Of a stretch of 40,767 nucleotides of DNA, positions 17,923-26,775 are shown piece after piece. The position numbers were made by a program, and so were the translations under genes. Below the pieces are notes generated by a model, which worked only from the letters and a program-made list of their open reading frames with translations, made no database searches and was not told where the DNA came from. Each line of letters starts with the position of its first letter. The first letter of the stretch is position 1. The DNA comes from Rhodopseudomonas pentothenatexigens (GTDB lineage Bacteria > Pseudomonadota > Alphaproteobacteria > Rhizobiales > Xanthobacteraceae), in contig NZ_UFQQ01000036.1 of the NCBI RefSeq assembly GCF_900218015.1, forward strand, positions 1 to 40,767. The letters run 5' to 3'.

Positions 17923-18294
17923 ATGCCGCGCCGGAGCACTCTGCTGGGCCAGCCGCTGTTTCGCCTGTTGGCGATCAATCTGGCGATCGGCGTGATGATC
18001 GCAGCGCTGCTGCTCGGCGGGCTGCTGTATCTCAATCCCGGCCATCTGCGCGACCTGATCTTCGCCGACGACTCGCCCGGCACCGCGCTCGGCCTGCTGC
18101 TGTTCGGCTTCGTCATCACCTTCGGCTCGGCCGCGATGGGCTCCGCCATCATGGCGATGGGCACCGATCTGCGCGGCGGCGGCAAGGGAGGCAGCAAACT
18201 GGCGCTGCCGATCGAGCTGCTCCCCGGCGCCGAGGCGATCCCGGTCCGCGCCGAACACGGCGTCCGCGTGGTGCGCCGGCACAGCAGCCTCTAA
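17923..18294 (+). CDS. Small two-helix inner-membrane protein, unknown function
   Basis: A 123-residue protein with two strong hydrophobic segments (about 17-38 and 52-80), a short loop containing DLIFADDSPG between them, then a glycine-rich turn (RGGGKGG) and a polar tail ending in RRHSSL. No catalytic motif is seen. The arrangement is compatible with a small inner-membrane protein with a cytoplasmic tail. It is divergent from the transglycosylase gene, with about 200 bases between. The start ATG fits the onset of the first helix; the start is otherwise unsupported by a strong ribosome binding site. Confidence 0.72.
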   Translation: MPRRSTLLGQPLFRLLAINLAIGVMIAALLLGGLLYLNPGHLRDLIFADDSPGTALGLLLFGFVITFGSAAMGSAIMAMGTDLRGGGKGGSKLALPIELLPGAEAIPVRAEHGVRVVRRHSSL

Positions 18295-18491
18295 GCCGGC
18301 AGCTTGCGGCGCCATCCGGCGCCGCAGCGCTCCACCTCTCGCGATCCGCACGGCCCGCGCCATCGCGGCTCCTCTGGCATCGAAACCGCGCCGATGAACC
18401 ACCGGCGCGGTCGTTGTTCGCATCCCGGAACTGTCGCGGATCACCATGGCGAAACGGCGGCCAGCGCCGCCGCATCACCACGTTCGCCGCG

Positions 18492-19055
18492 TCAGGCCGC
18501 GCGGCGCTGATGCTTGCCCTCGCGGATCTCCTCGATGATCTTGGCCGAGAACGCCTCGAGGTCGCCGGGGTTGCGCGACGTGATCAGGCCGTTGTCGGTG
18601 ACGACCTGGGAATCCTCCCACTTGGCGCCGGCGTTGATCACGTCCTGCTTGATCGAGTGGTACGACGTCATCCGCTTGCCCTTGGCGATGCCGGTCTCGA
18701 TCAGCAGCCACGGCGCGTGGCACACCGCCGCCACCGGCTTGCCGGCATCGTAGAACGCCTTGATCAGCTTCAGCGCGTTTTGATCGACACGCAGCAGGTC
18801 GGGATTGATCTGACCGCCGGGCAGCACGATCGCGTCGTAGTCGTCGGCCTTCACCGAGCCGAGCTGCTTGTCGACCTTCACCGGCCGGCCCCAATCCTTC
18901 TGGTCCCAGCCTTTGATCTCGCCCTGTTCCGGCGACACGATGTCGACCTGCGCGCCGGCCGCTTTCAGCTTGTCGCGCGGGGTTTCCAGTTCCGACTGTT
19001 CGAAACCGTTGGTGGCGAGAATGGCGACGCGCTTGCCATCGAGTTGGCCTGCCAT
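18492..19055 (-). CDS. DJ-1/PfpI family protein
   Basis: A 187-residue member of the DJ-1/PfpI superfamily (protease-, chaperone- or glyoxalase-like; the group includes YhbO and Hsp31-like proteins). The nucleophile elbow shows the reactive cysteine in AVCHAPW, preceded by the conserved LPGG turn and an N-terminal glutamate in GFEQSELE. This is the PfpI subgroup pattern, often tied to glycation or oxidative stress. The ATG at 19055 is chosen because GGAGAT precedes it; the upstream open frame is not family-like. It stands alone between oppositely oriented or unrelated genes. The exact activity cannot be told from sequence. Confidence 0.9.
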   Translation of the reverse strand: MAGQLDGKRVAILATNGFEQSELETPRDKLKAAGAQVDIVSPEQGEIKGWDQKDWGRPVKVDKQLGSVKADDYDAIVLPGGQINPDLLRVDQNALKLIKAFYDAGKPVAAVCHAPWLLIETGIAKGKRMTSYHSIKQDVINAGAKWEDSQVVTDNGLITSRNPGDLEAFSAKIIEEIREGKHQRRAA

Positions 19056-19132
19056 GTTGATCTCCATTGCTGTTCTGAACGCCCCGCTGAGTAATCGGGT
19101 GCGGGAGCGATCGTTCCGGGGAACCGCGCCGG

Positions 19133-20617
19133 TCAATTTCCGTCGGCCCAGAAGATGAAGCCGACGATCGCAGCGGGGCGTTCGCGCAGTCCGGCAGCGC
19201 GGGCGGGCGCCACCAGCAGCGACTGCGGATAGGCGGCGATCAGCGGAAAGTCCCCGGCTTCGATCCGGCGGGTCAGTTCGGCCTGCGACCTCGCGCCGGT
19301 GAGGAAGGCCTGACCGGCATTGAACTGATCATAGCTGGCGTCTGCAGCATGGCCGGACCAGTAACACAACGCCAATTCGTCGCACAGCGCCGGCCCCGGC
19401 AGTCGGGCCATCACTGCGACGTCGGCACGAAACGCGGCGTCACCGGCGCGTAGCGCCTCGTGCTGGCGCGGGTCGGTCAGATAGCGCATCAGGTCGCTCG
19501 ACGGCAGCAGCACCAGTCGCAGGCACAGCGCGCCGACGATCAGTGCCGCGGTGGTCGCGACGCCGAACCGCGCCGACAGGCGGGACTGGTCGAGCCGCGA
19601 CAATAGCACCCCGGCGGCGATGCAGACCGCGATGATCCAGTCGAACAGGCAGTTGATATTGACGCCCTCGCCGATCCGCGTCGCCACGAAGACGACGCCG
19701 CCGAACAGCACCAGCAGGCTGACCAGCCGGAACGCCGCGTCGGGCTTGGTGGTGACGACGAAGGCGATCCACAACGCAAGCGGGATGATGAAGCCCTGCA
19801 GCCAACCGAGCAGGCTGACCACGTTGTGCAGGCTGTAGGTGCGCGGCATCAGCAGCTGCTCGAAGAACGCGGCACCGTAGCTGAGCGCGCAGGCGGCAAA
19901 GCCGAGCGCCAGAAACAGCAGCGAAAATCCCAGCCAGCGCAGCAGCGCACGGCGATCCTGCCACGCCAGCCACACCGTGCACGCCAGCGGGATCGCCAGC
20001 GCGTTGTGCTTGATGAAACCGGACGCCACCATCACCAGCGACGCCAGCGCCAGGATTCCGGTGCGCGATGGCGCGACGGTGAAAATCGCGAGCCCGGCGG
20101 TCATCACCGCGAAGCCGAGCAGCTGCGGATCGTTGACGCCGACATAGAGCAGATAGCTCTTGCTGACGATGCCGAGCCACAGGCAGCCGGCCAGGATGCC
20201 ATACAGCCGGGTGCCGCCGAGGTGTCGGACCACGACCGCAATATTCAACCCGATGACGAACGTCGCTGCGAGCGACGCCATTCGGCCGGCGATGATGTTG
20301 TCACCGGTCAGCAGGCCGAGCGCGCCGACGATGTAGAACGACAGCGGCGGGTAGTTGTCGAACATGAAGGCGTCGGCCGGCGGATAAAGCTCCGCGCCGA
20401 GCATCGCGCGCGCGGCGTGGATCGCGTTCCAGCCCTCGTTGGCGCCGATCGGGACGTGATAGGGCAACCGCTCGAACGCCCACGCCAGTTGCAGCGCGGC
20501 GACCGCGAGGATGAACAGGACTCCAGTCCAGGCGACCACGGCCGTCGCCTGGACGCCATCCGTCGTCACCGCGCGCCGAAGCGAGAGCGGCGAAGCCATC
20601 CCCTTGTGCAAGATCAC
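19133..20617 (-). CDS. Multi-pass membrane protein, GT39/ArnT-like glycosyltransferase candidate
   Basis: A 494-residue protein with about ten to twelve hydrophobic helices. The first periplasmic loop holds acidic residues (GANEGWN) followed by a DNYPPLSFY segment, resembling the loop of GT-C/GT39 enzymes that move a sugar from a polyprenyl carrier. The central region continues as alternating helices and short loops, with FIKHNALAIPL near the middle. The C-terminal 100 residues are mostly soluble with a CDELALCYWSG segment. The best start is GTG at 20617 (GGGGGCG upstream) or ATG at 20599. No glycan-synthesis genes lie nearby, so substrate is unknown and the GT39 assignment is tentative. Confidence 0.8.
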   Translation of the reverse strand: MILHKGMASPLSLRRAVTTDGVQATAVVAWTGVLFILAVAALQLAWAFERLPYHVPIGANEGWNAIHAARAMLGAELYPPADAFMFDNYPPLSFYIVGALGLLTGDNIIAGRMASLAATFVIGLNIAVVVRHLGGTRLYGILAGCLWLGIVSKSYLLYVGVNDPQLLGFAVMTAGLAIFTVAPSRTGILALASLVMVASGFIKHNALAIPLACTVWLAWQDRRALLRWLGFSLLFLALGFAACALSYGAAFFEQLLMPRTYSLHNVVSLLGWLQGFIIPLALWIAFVVTTKPDAAFRLVSLLVLFGGVVFVATRIGEGVNINCLFDWIIAVCIAAGVLLSRLDQSRLSARFGVATTAALIVGALCLRLVLLPSSDLMRYLTDPRQHEALRAGDAAFRADVAVMARLPGPALCDELALCYWSGHAADASYDQFNAGQAFLTGARSQAELTRRIEAGDFPLIAAYPQSLLVAPARAAGLRERPAAIVGFIFWADGN

Positions 20618-20819
20618 CGCCCCCGCGGATTACGATCGCCCGAGCGACCGCTTATTCGAATGACCGAATGTTACGGCCGGCTGTCGCGACGGTCCATTCG
20701 ACGAGCGGAGGAGAGTGTTGTTAGCTCGGCCACCTTTCTGCGCACGACCGGATTGGTATCCTGCGGCAGAGAAGCTGTTTGCAGCCACGATGGGCAGTCT
20801 CAGGAAGAGCCGCCGTCCG

Positions 20820-21161
20820 TTACGCCGCCGGCCAGAACACCGTCAGCCACACCGTCGCCTCATCGGCGGCGGTGGCCTCGACCCGGTGGCGGCAGTGGGC
20901 GGGGATGTCGACCCAGCTGCCGGGGACGAGGTCGACGGTGCGGTCGCCGTCTTCGAACCGCAGCACGGCGGCGCCGGCCAGCAGCACCACGAACTCGTCC
21001 TCTGTCTGATCGTACCAGAACCCGTCCGGGCTCGACTGGCCGAACGAGACGATGCGCTCGACGCGGACGCCGCCGCGGGCCAGCAGGGTGTCCAGCACTT
21101 CGTCGGGGCCGGCAGGCGGCAGCGGGTGCAGCAGATGTCCGTGCGGTGCGTCCATGATCAT
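20820..21161 (-). CDS. Small single-domain cupin protein
   Basis: A 113-residue protein with one cupin fold: motif 1 around DGFWYDQTEDEFVVLLAGAAVL (in part) and motif 2 GSWVDIPAHCRHRVEAT. Motif 1 has E..E in place of the classical HxH; motif 2 keeps a histidine (AHCRHRV), so metal binding may be altered. The family often acts in phosphomannose isomerase-like or sensing roles; no specific function can be assigned. Two ATGs, at 21161 and 21155, are possible starts. It is divergent from the FabH-like gene, about 290 bases away. Confidence 0.85.
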   Translation of the reverse strand: MIMDAPHGHLLHPLPPAGPDEVLDTLLARGGVRVERIVSFGQSSPDGFWYDQTEDEFVVLLAGAAVLRFEDGDRTVDLVPGSWVDIPAHCRHRVEATAADEATVWLTVFWPAA

Positions 21162-21452
21162 GATCCTCGGCGCGGAATTTGGCCCCGATCGGCGCCGGCC
21201 GCTATCCGTCTTGCGATCGAGCTTGTGTTTCGCCGCGCGGCGTTTCATACCGCTTTTGCCCGCGCCGGCCGAGATGCCCGCGCGCCCCGCCCGCCGGCCT
21301 CCCCGCGCCCGACCAACGGACGATGCGGCCGCGTTCCGCCTTTTGTCCGGCGTCAAAGCCGACCCGGACGAAACGGCGTCGGATACCGGCAGGGCGCGGC
21401 GGATCGCTTGGCCGGCGGTCCTCTCACTCAGCCACTGAGCCTGGAGCTTTCC

Positions 21453-22568
21453 GTGCGCCCTGCCGTCATTGCCGCGACCGGCCTCTACACCCCGCCCGAC
21501 AGCGTTTCGAACGCGGAGCTGGTCGAGGCGTTCAACACCTATGTGGCGAACTTCAACGCGGCCAACACAGCGCGCATCGAAGCCGGCGAGATCGAGCCGC
21601 TGCAGCCGTCGTCGTCCGAATTCATCGAGAAGGCCTCGGGCATCAAGTCGCGCTACGTGGTGGCCAAGCCGGGGATCGTCGATCCGGAAGTGATGCGCCC
21701 GATCATTCCGGAGCGCTCCAACGACGAATTGTCGATCCTCGCCGAGATGGCGGTGACCGCGGCCGAGCAGGCGATCGAACGCTGGGGCAAGCCGCGCGAG
21801 CGGATCGGCGCGGTGCTGTGCGCCTGCTCCAACATGCAGCGCGCGTACCCTGCGATGGCGATCGAGGTGCAGAATGCGCTCGGCCTCGGCGGCTTCGCGT
21901 TCGACATGAACGTCGCCTGCTCGTCGGCGACCTTCGGGCTGAAGACCGCGGCGGATTTCGTCGGCGGCGGCTCGGTCGATGCGGTGCTGATGGTCAATCC
22001 GGAGATCTGCTCCGGCCATCTCAACTTCCGCGACCGCGACAGTCACTTCATCTTCGGCGACGTCGCCACCGCGGCGATCGTCGAGCGCGCCGACGATGCG
22101 CAAGGCGGCTGGTCGATCCTCGGCACCAGGCTGAAGACGCAGTTCTCCAACAACATCCGCAACAACGCCGGCTTCCTCAACCGCGCCTGGCCCGAGGGCC
22201 GCGACAACGTCGACAAGCTGTTCGTGCAGCAGGGCCGCAAGGTGTTCAAGGAAGTGGTGCCGCTGGTGTCGGAGATGATCATCGAGCACGCCCGCGAGAT
22301 CGGCATCGATCCGCACAGCCTGAAGCGGATGTGGCTGCACCAGGCCAACATCAACATGAACGAGATCATCGGCCGCAAAGTTTTGGGCCGCGATCCGACG
22401 CGGGACGAGAACGTCATCATCCTCGACGACTATGCCAACACCTCGTCGGCCGGCTCGATCATCGCCTTCCACAAGCACCAGGATGACATGGCGCCAGGCG
22501 ACCTCGGCCTGATCTGCTCGTTCGGCGCCGGCTACTCGGCCGGCACGGTGTTCGTGCAGAAGCGGTAA
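21453..22568 (+). CDS. Beta-ketoacyl-ACP synthase III-like (FabH family)
   Basis: A 371-residue thiolase-fold condensing enzyme. The catalytic triad is visible: cysteine in NVACSSATFG, histidine in MWLHQANINMN and asparagine in DDYANTSSAGS. The insert VAKPGIVDPEVMRP near the N-terminus and length somewhat above the ~320 of housekeeping FabH place it in a FabH-related subgroup that may use non-acetyl primers. Family role: condense an acyl-CoA with malonyl-ACP to start fatty-acid synthesis. The start is GTG at 21453 with GGAG eight bases upstream; the open frame extends far upstream but is not family-like there. The following SDR could belong to the same pathway, though a repeat separates them. 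Confidence 0.92.
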   Translation: MRPAVIAATGLYTPPDSVSNAELVEAFNTYVANFNAANTARIEAGEIEPLQPSSSEFIEKASGIKSRYVVAKPGIVDPEVMRPIIPERSNDELSILAEMAVTAAEQAIERWGKPRERIGAVLCACSNMQRAYPAMAIEVQNALGLGGFAFDMNVACSSATFGLKTAADFVGGGSVDAVLMVNPEICSGHLNFRDRDSHFIFGDVATAAIVERADDAQGGWSILGTRLKTQFSNNIRNNAGFLNRAWPEGRDNVDKLFVQQGRKVFKEVVPLVSEMIIEHAREIGIDPHSLKRMWLHQANINMNEIIGRKVLGRDPTRDENVIILDDYANTSSAGSIIAFHKHQDDMAPGDLGLICSFGAGYSAGTVFVQKR

Positions 22569-22590
22569 CGATCTCACCTCGCCATCTTCC

Positions 22591-22676
22591 CGTCCTTGCA
22601 AGGCGCGAAGCGACGAAGCAATCCAAAGCCAGGTGCAAGGCACCGCTGGATGGCTTGGCTTCGCTCGCAATGACGA
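22591..22676. repeat. Dispersed palindromic repeat
   Basis: The arms GCGAAGCGACGAAGCAATCCA (first part) and TGGATGGCTTGGCTTCGCTCGC are near inverted copies with CAAGGC elements between. I recognise this as a repeat type common between genes in Bradyrhizobium and Rhodopseudomonas (memory, not searched). Confidence 0.55.
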
Positions 22677-22761
22677 TGAAAGTCCGCCTGTCTCCTCGGC
22701 TTGCGTCCTCGGCGGCTGCGCCTATCTCCCGGGCATCGCCGCCCGCTTCGAGGAGACCACC

Positions 22762-23613
22762 ATGCCGCATCCCGCCATCGCCAAGGATCAGGTCGCCGTC
22801 ATCACCGGCGGCGCATCGGGGATCGGCTTTGCAGCCGCCAAGCGATTTCTACAGGCCGGCATGAAGGTGGCTATCGCGGATCTGAACGCCGATCATCTCG
22901 CCCGCGCCGCCGAACTGCTGGCGCATGTCGCAGGCGGCGGCGCCGACGACGTGCTGGCGAAGGAAACCGACGTGGCCAAGCCCGACCAGCTCGAGGCGCT
23001 GCGCGCCGCCGTCACCGCGCGGTTCGGCGGTGTCGACGTGGTGATGAACAATGCCGGCATCGAGCCACCGAGCACCGCGCTCGGCCCGCGCGAGGCCTAT
23101 GAGCGGATCCTGGCCGTCAATCTGTGGGGCGTGATCCACGGCTCGCAGATCTTCGCGCCGGACATGATCGCGCGCGGCCGGCCGGGAATGATCATCAACA
23201 CCGGCTCCAAGCAGGGCATCACCACGCCGCCGGGCAATCCGGCCTACAATGTCTCCAAGGCCGGCGTGAAAGCCTACACCGAAGCGCTGGCGCACGAGCT
23301 GCGCACCACCGAGGGCTGCGCGGTGACGGCGCATCTGCTCATCCCCGGCTTCGTGTTCACCGCGCTGACCGCGCGCGGCCGCAGCGAGAAGCCGGCCGGC
23401 GCATGGACCGCCGAGCAAACCGTCGATTTCATGCTGGCGCGGCTCGACGACGGTGACTTCTACATCCTGTGCCCGGACAACGACGTGCCCCGCAACCTCG
23501 ACGAACGCCGCATCGCCTGGGCGGCCGGCGACATCATCGACAACCGCCCCGCACTGTCGCGCTGGCACCCGGCCTGGGCCGACCGTTTCCGGGCGTTTGT
23601 CGAAGGCGAGTAA
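22762..23613 (+). CDS. Short-chain dehydrogenase/reductase
   Basis: A 283-residue classical SDR, NAD(P)-dependent oxidoreductase of unknown substrate. The cofactor motif TGGASGIG lies near residues 15-22, NNAG near 95-98, the catalytic serine in NTGSKQG, and YNVSK as the catalytic Tyr/Lys. An aspartate at the end of beta-strand 2 (AIADLN) suggests NAD rather than NADP. The C-terminal part (PGFVFTALT, then ILCPDNDVPRNLDERR) is longer than usual and points to a specific subfamily. The ATG at 22762 is supported by GAGGAGA upstream. Located 190 bases after the FabH-like gene, separated by a dispersed repeat. Confidence 0.92.
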   Translation: MPHPAIAKDQVAVITGGASGIGFAAAKRFLQAGMKVAIADLNADHLARAAELLAHVAGGGADDVLAKETDVAKPDQLEALRAAVTARFGGVDVVMNNAGIEPPSTALGPREAYERILAVNLWGVIHGSQIFAPDMIARGRPGMIINTGSKQGITTPPGNPAYNVSKAGVKAYTEALAHELRTTEGCAVTAHLLIPGFVFTALTARGRSEKPAGAWTAEQTVDFMLARLDDGDFYILCPDNDVPRNLDERRIAWAAGDIIDNRPALSRWHPAWADRFRAFVEGE

Positions 23614-23709
23614 CAAGCCAAGGCGACGAGCGTCTTCTCGAGAGCCTGACCGGAAATGCGGGCAGCTAATCGAAAGGCTTTGATAAGCCGTTCAATTGAC
23701 GATTAGTTT

Positions 23710-23798
23710 CGTCATGGCGGGCTTGTCCCGGCCATCCACGCCTTTCTTGCTGCGTTCGCTGCAAGGCGTGGATGCCCGGCACGAGGCCGGGCATGACG
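23710..23798. repeat. Dispersed hairpin repeat (CGTCATG...CATGACG family)
   Basis: A long imperfect palindrome: CGTCATGGCGGGCTTGTCCC and GGCCGGGCATGACG form the outer arms and GGCCATCCACGCC/GGCGTGGATGCC the inner arms. It shares CGTCATGCC..G.CTTG..CCGG.CATCCA with the repeat at 30469-30543. It sits between the convergent SDR and diguanylate cyclase genes and could also act as a bidirectional terminator. Confidence 0.65.
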
Positions 23799-23864
23799 GG
23801 TTGAAACGAAAGTGCCTGATTTCACTGCGCGCTTTTCCAGTCGGGCTCTGAGGCGCACGCCGGC

Positions 23865-25643
23865 TCAAGCCTGCGCCGTCGCAACGGCGCTGAGCGCCGA
23901 CCCGGCGCCGGAGTCGAACAGCACGAAGCGGTTGCGGCCGGCGCGCTTGGCGGCGTAGAGCGCCGCGTCGGCCTCCGCGAAGGCGGCGTCGACCGAACTG
24001 CCCGAGACCACCCGGCAGGCGCCGATACTGACCGTCAGCGCGATGTCCTGCCCATCGTCGGAGCGGATCGGCGCGGCGTTCATCGCCGCGACCATGCGGG
24101 CGCACAGCGCCTGCAGGCCGTCCTGGTCGCAATCCTCGACCAGCACGACGAACTCGTCGCCGCCCCAGCGGGCGCAGGTATCGCCCTCGGCCAGCAGCGG
24201 CGCCAGCCGCCGCGCGGTTTCGCACAGCAGCCGATCGCCGGCCAGATGGCCGAACAAATCGTTGACGTCCTTGAAGTCGTCGAGATCGATCAGCAGCAGC
24301 CCGCCCGATCGCGGCGCCAATGGCGACTGCGCCAGCCACTGCTCGAACACCTGGGTGAAGCCGCGGCGGTTGGGAATCTCGGTCAAGAGATCGATGTTGG
24401 CGAGACGCCGCAGCTTCTCGGTCCGCTCGTCGACCAGATCCTCGAGCACGCGGGTGTGGTCGCGCACGGCGAGCGCCATGCCCGACAAGGTGCGCGACAG
24501 CCGGCCGATCTCGTCGCTGCCCTGGTCGACGACGATAGCGTCGAAGTCGCCGTCTTCGACCCGCCGCGCGGCGGCCTCGACGGTGGCGAGCCGATCGAGC
24601 ACCACCCGGCGGAACAGGATGGTGACGAGCGCGACCGCCGCCGTCATCATCACGATCAGCAACAGCGCGATCGGGGTGAACAAGCGGCGATCGATGATGG
24701 CGTCGATGTCCATCAGCGTCACGTTGAACCAGCCGAGCTGGTCGAGATAGCCGACGCCGACCAGGACCTCGCGCCCCCCGATGTTCATGAAGCGCGATTC
24801 CACCGCCGCGGGACCGGCGGAGACGCGCTGCATCATCGCGGCGAGTTCGGCGACGTCCGCGGGACTGTCGACCTGCTGGAAGATCGTCTTCTTGGTCTTG
24901 GTGTCCTTGGTGAGGCTGTGGAAATCGACCATCGCCGGATCGCGATGCGCCTGGATGGCGCCGGCACGATCGACGAACATGCTGGTGACGCCGGTCTGCG
25001 GCAGCGCCACCACCTCGCGGATGAACTCGCTGAGGTCGACGCCGGTGCCGATCACGCCGAGAATCCGGCCCTGCTCGGCGATGACGCAGTTGATCCAGAC
25101 CTTGGTGACGGCGAGGTTGTCGTCGCGGTCGACATTGAGCTGGCAGCCCTGTCCGGCCGCGATCGTCTTGAAATACCAGCCGTCGCGCGGATTGTCGCGC
25201 CTCACCTGATAGCGCAGCTGGCTGCCGTCGTGGCTGTTCTGGGCATCGTTGAAGTAGTAGTTGCCGGACCGGTCGACGACGAAGAAATAGCTCTTGTCGT
25301 GAAACGACAGCCGGTAGTGCTCGAGTTCGGCCAGCCCGCGCTTGGCCTTGTCGGGGTCGGCCTCGTCGCGGGCCCAGTCGCGCACCGCCGGCGACCGGGC
25401 GACCGTCTCGGCCAGCGAGACCTCCCGGATCAGCGCCTCGAGGCCGCGGTAGCGGTCGAACAGCACCTGCTTCTCGGCGAACAACGTGCCGAGCGCCACC
25501 ACGGTCTTCCGGGTCAAGAATTCGAACGCCACATAGGCCGGCACGGCGACCAACCCGAACACGCAGACCGTGACGACCAGAAACCGCGTCTTGAGGCTGG
25601 TGGCAATCTGATTCCAGAGAAAGCGCATCGGGCTTGGTGTCAT
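23865..25643 (-). CDS. Cache-HAMP-GGDEF diguanylate cyclase
   Basis: A 592-residue membrane receptor that should make c-di-GMP from two GTP. Membrane helices lie at about 18-38 and 318-345, bracketing a periplasmic Cache-type sensor (DKSYFFVVDRSGNYYF, then GWYFKTI and GVIGTGVDLSEF). A HAMP linker (about 345-400, DEIGRLSRTL) and a coiled coil lead into the GGDEF domain (DLLTEIPNRRGF, LIDLDDFKDVNDLFGH, ARWGGDEFVVL, AEADAALYAAKRAGRN). The catalytic GGDEF motif is intact, but the inhibitory-site RxxD reads AEGD, so product feedback is probably lost. Start ATG at 25643; an ATG five codons on (MRFLWN) is an alternative. It is monocistronic. Confidence 0.93.
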   Translation of the reverse strand: MTPSPMRFLWNQIATSLKTRFLVVTVCVFGLVAVPAYVAFEFLTRKTVVALGTLFAEKQVLFDRYRGLEALIREVSLAETVARSPAVRDWARDEADPDKAKRGLAELEHYRLSFHDKSYFFVVDRSGNYYFNDAQNSHDGSQLRYQVRRDNPRDGWYFKTIAAGQGCQLNVDRDDNLAVTKVWINCVIAEQGRILGVIGTGVDLSEFIREVVALPQTGVTSMFVDRAGAIQAHRDPAMVDFHSLTKDTKTKKTIFQQVDSPADVAELAAMMQRVSAGPAAVESRFMNIGGREVLVGVGYLDQLGWFNVTLMDIDAIIDRRLFTPIALLLIVMMTAAVALVTILFRRVVLDRLATVEAAARRVEDGDFDAIVVDQGSDEIGRLSRTLSGMALAVRDHTRVLEDLVDERTEKLRRLANIDLLTEIPNRRGFTQVFEQWLAQSPLAPRSGGLLLIDLDDFKDVNDLFGHLAGDRLLCETARRLAPLLAEGDTCARWGGDEFVVLVEDCDQDGLQALCARMVAAMNAAPIRSDDGQDIALTVSIGACRVVSGSSVDAAFAEADAALYAAKRAGRNRFVLFDSGAGSALSAVATAQA

Positions 25644-26775
25644 CTCCGCCGAAACAAGCCGCCGTTCCGAGCGACCGCCGAATTCGGCTGCGCCTGATAA
25701 ACCACATACAAGTCAGATCTGAAGGCTTCACTAATGGTTCACCCTTCAGTGCCGATCGTCGCGATGATCGATCGCCGCCGGGGCCGCCGGACATCGCCAC
25801 CGGACATGCGTCGCCACCGAAAATGCGTCGCTGCCGGACATGCGTCATCGCCCCTGTTGTTTGACCGGCGCGGGGGCGCCGACGGCTATGAGGGGGCGGG
25901 GCACCGGCCCCGTCGCGCCGCGCCCGAAACGAGGGCGCGCGGAACGCCGGACGCGACGATGCGTCCGCAGCCTCATGCGCAAGACAAACAAGCGCACGAG
26001 TTAGTCACCACGGCGCACCGAAACGTCCGGCGTTCCGCACGCGGTGGGCTTCCGGCTTGCTTCGTGCTCTCCCCGGTGGCGTTGTTCGCTTGGGTTCGTC
26101 ACCGTCGGGACTGAGCTGTCCGGCAGACGCCGAGCTGTTCGCAGCCCGTGTCTGAACCGGTGGTTTCCTGCGGCCGGTCGGCCGGCAGGCGCTCCATCCC
26201 TTGACGCCAGCGACGGGCGTCGGGACCACACGGTTTGGGCCGGCGCGCAAAGGCGATGCAGATGGGGCGCATCTCCGCCCCGGCCCGCATTGCACAGCGT
26301 CGTCGTCTTGCGCGTTGGTTCAGCGGCGCCATAGACCCAGAGGCCAGGCCCTGCGGACTCCCTGCCTCGCGGCCCCCAACCGCCTCCCTCCGCGCCGACG
26401 CTGCCGCGTCCACCGCACCCCGCCGCGCGACTAGTGACGATCGCGAGCCGCCCCTCGGAGTGGAGCGGGATGGATAGGAATATAGATCAAATAGGAATAT
26501 TGTCAAGATTCACATGACGAGCATCGGAAAGTCAGGCTGAAGGCGAACGGCCTGCACGGCGACGGCGTCGCTAGATAGTGAGACTCTCCGTAAGGCGATC
26601 GAAGCAAATTGAAGACAGTGTGTGCTCTCCGAGGAAGAGTGGCGCGCTGAGGCGCGATTACCCAAAAAGCTTCGAATTCGATTTGACCATTTCGTTTAAG
26701 TTCTCTATTTGTTCCGTTAAACAAACCTATTGGTTGTGTAAAGCTTCGCCCGCAACACGCTACCGGGGGAGCAAA
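25644..26775. other. Gene-free accessory block
   Basis: No convincing protein-coding frame lies between the diguanylate cyclase and the AT-richer unit. Translations across 25.9-26.4 kb on the minus strand contain strings such as GTPDVSVRRGD that I remember from repeated intergenic sequence in Bradyrhizobium relatives, so I think part of it is a large dispersed repeat. From about 26470 the base composition turns AT-rich, marking the edge of the next unit. Confidence 0.4.
26474..26500. repeat. Pair of 10-base direct repeats at the AT-rich boundary
   Basis: ATAGGAATAT occurs at 26474-26483 and again at 26491-26500, a 17-base period with AGATCAA between. The pair is at the point where base composition changes. 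It could be an operator, or mark an old junction; nothing decides between these. Confidence 0.5.

Noticed and set aside
20820-22670. Minus-strand frame of 616 codons continuing past the cupin
   Set aside because: Only the C-terminal 113 residues are cupin-like; the upstream part is the shadow of the FabH-like gene.
24246-25697. Plus-strand frame opposite the diguanylate cyclase
   Set aside because: The minus frame contains all GGDEF and Cache features; the plus frame has none.
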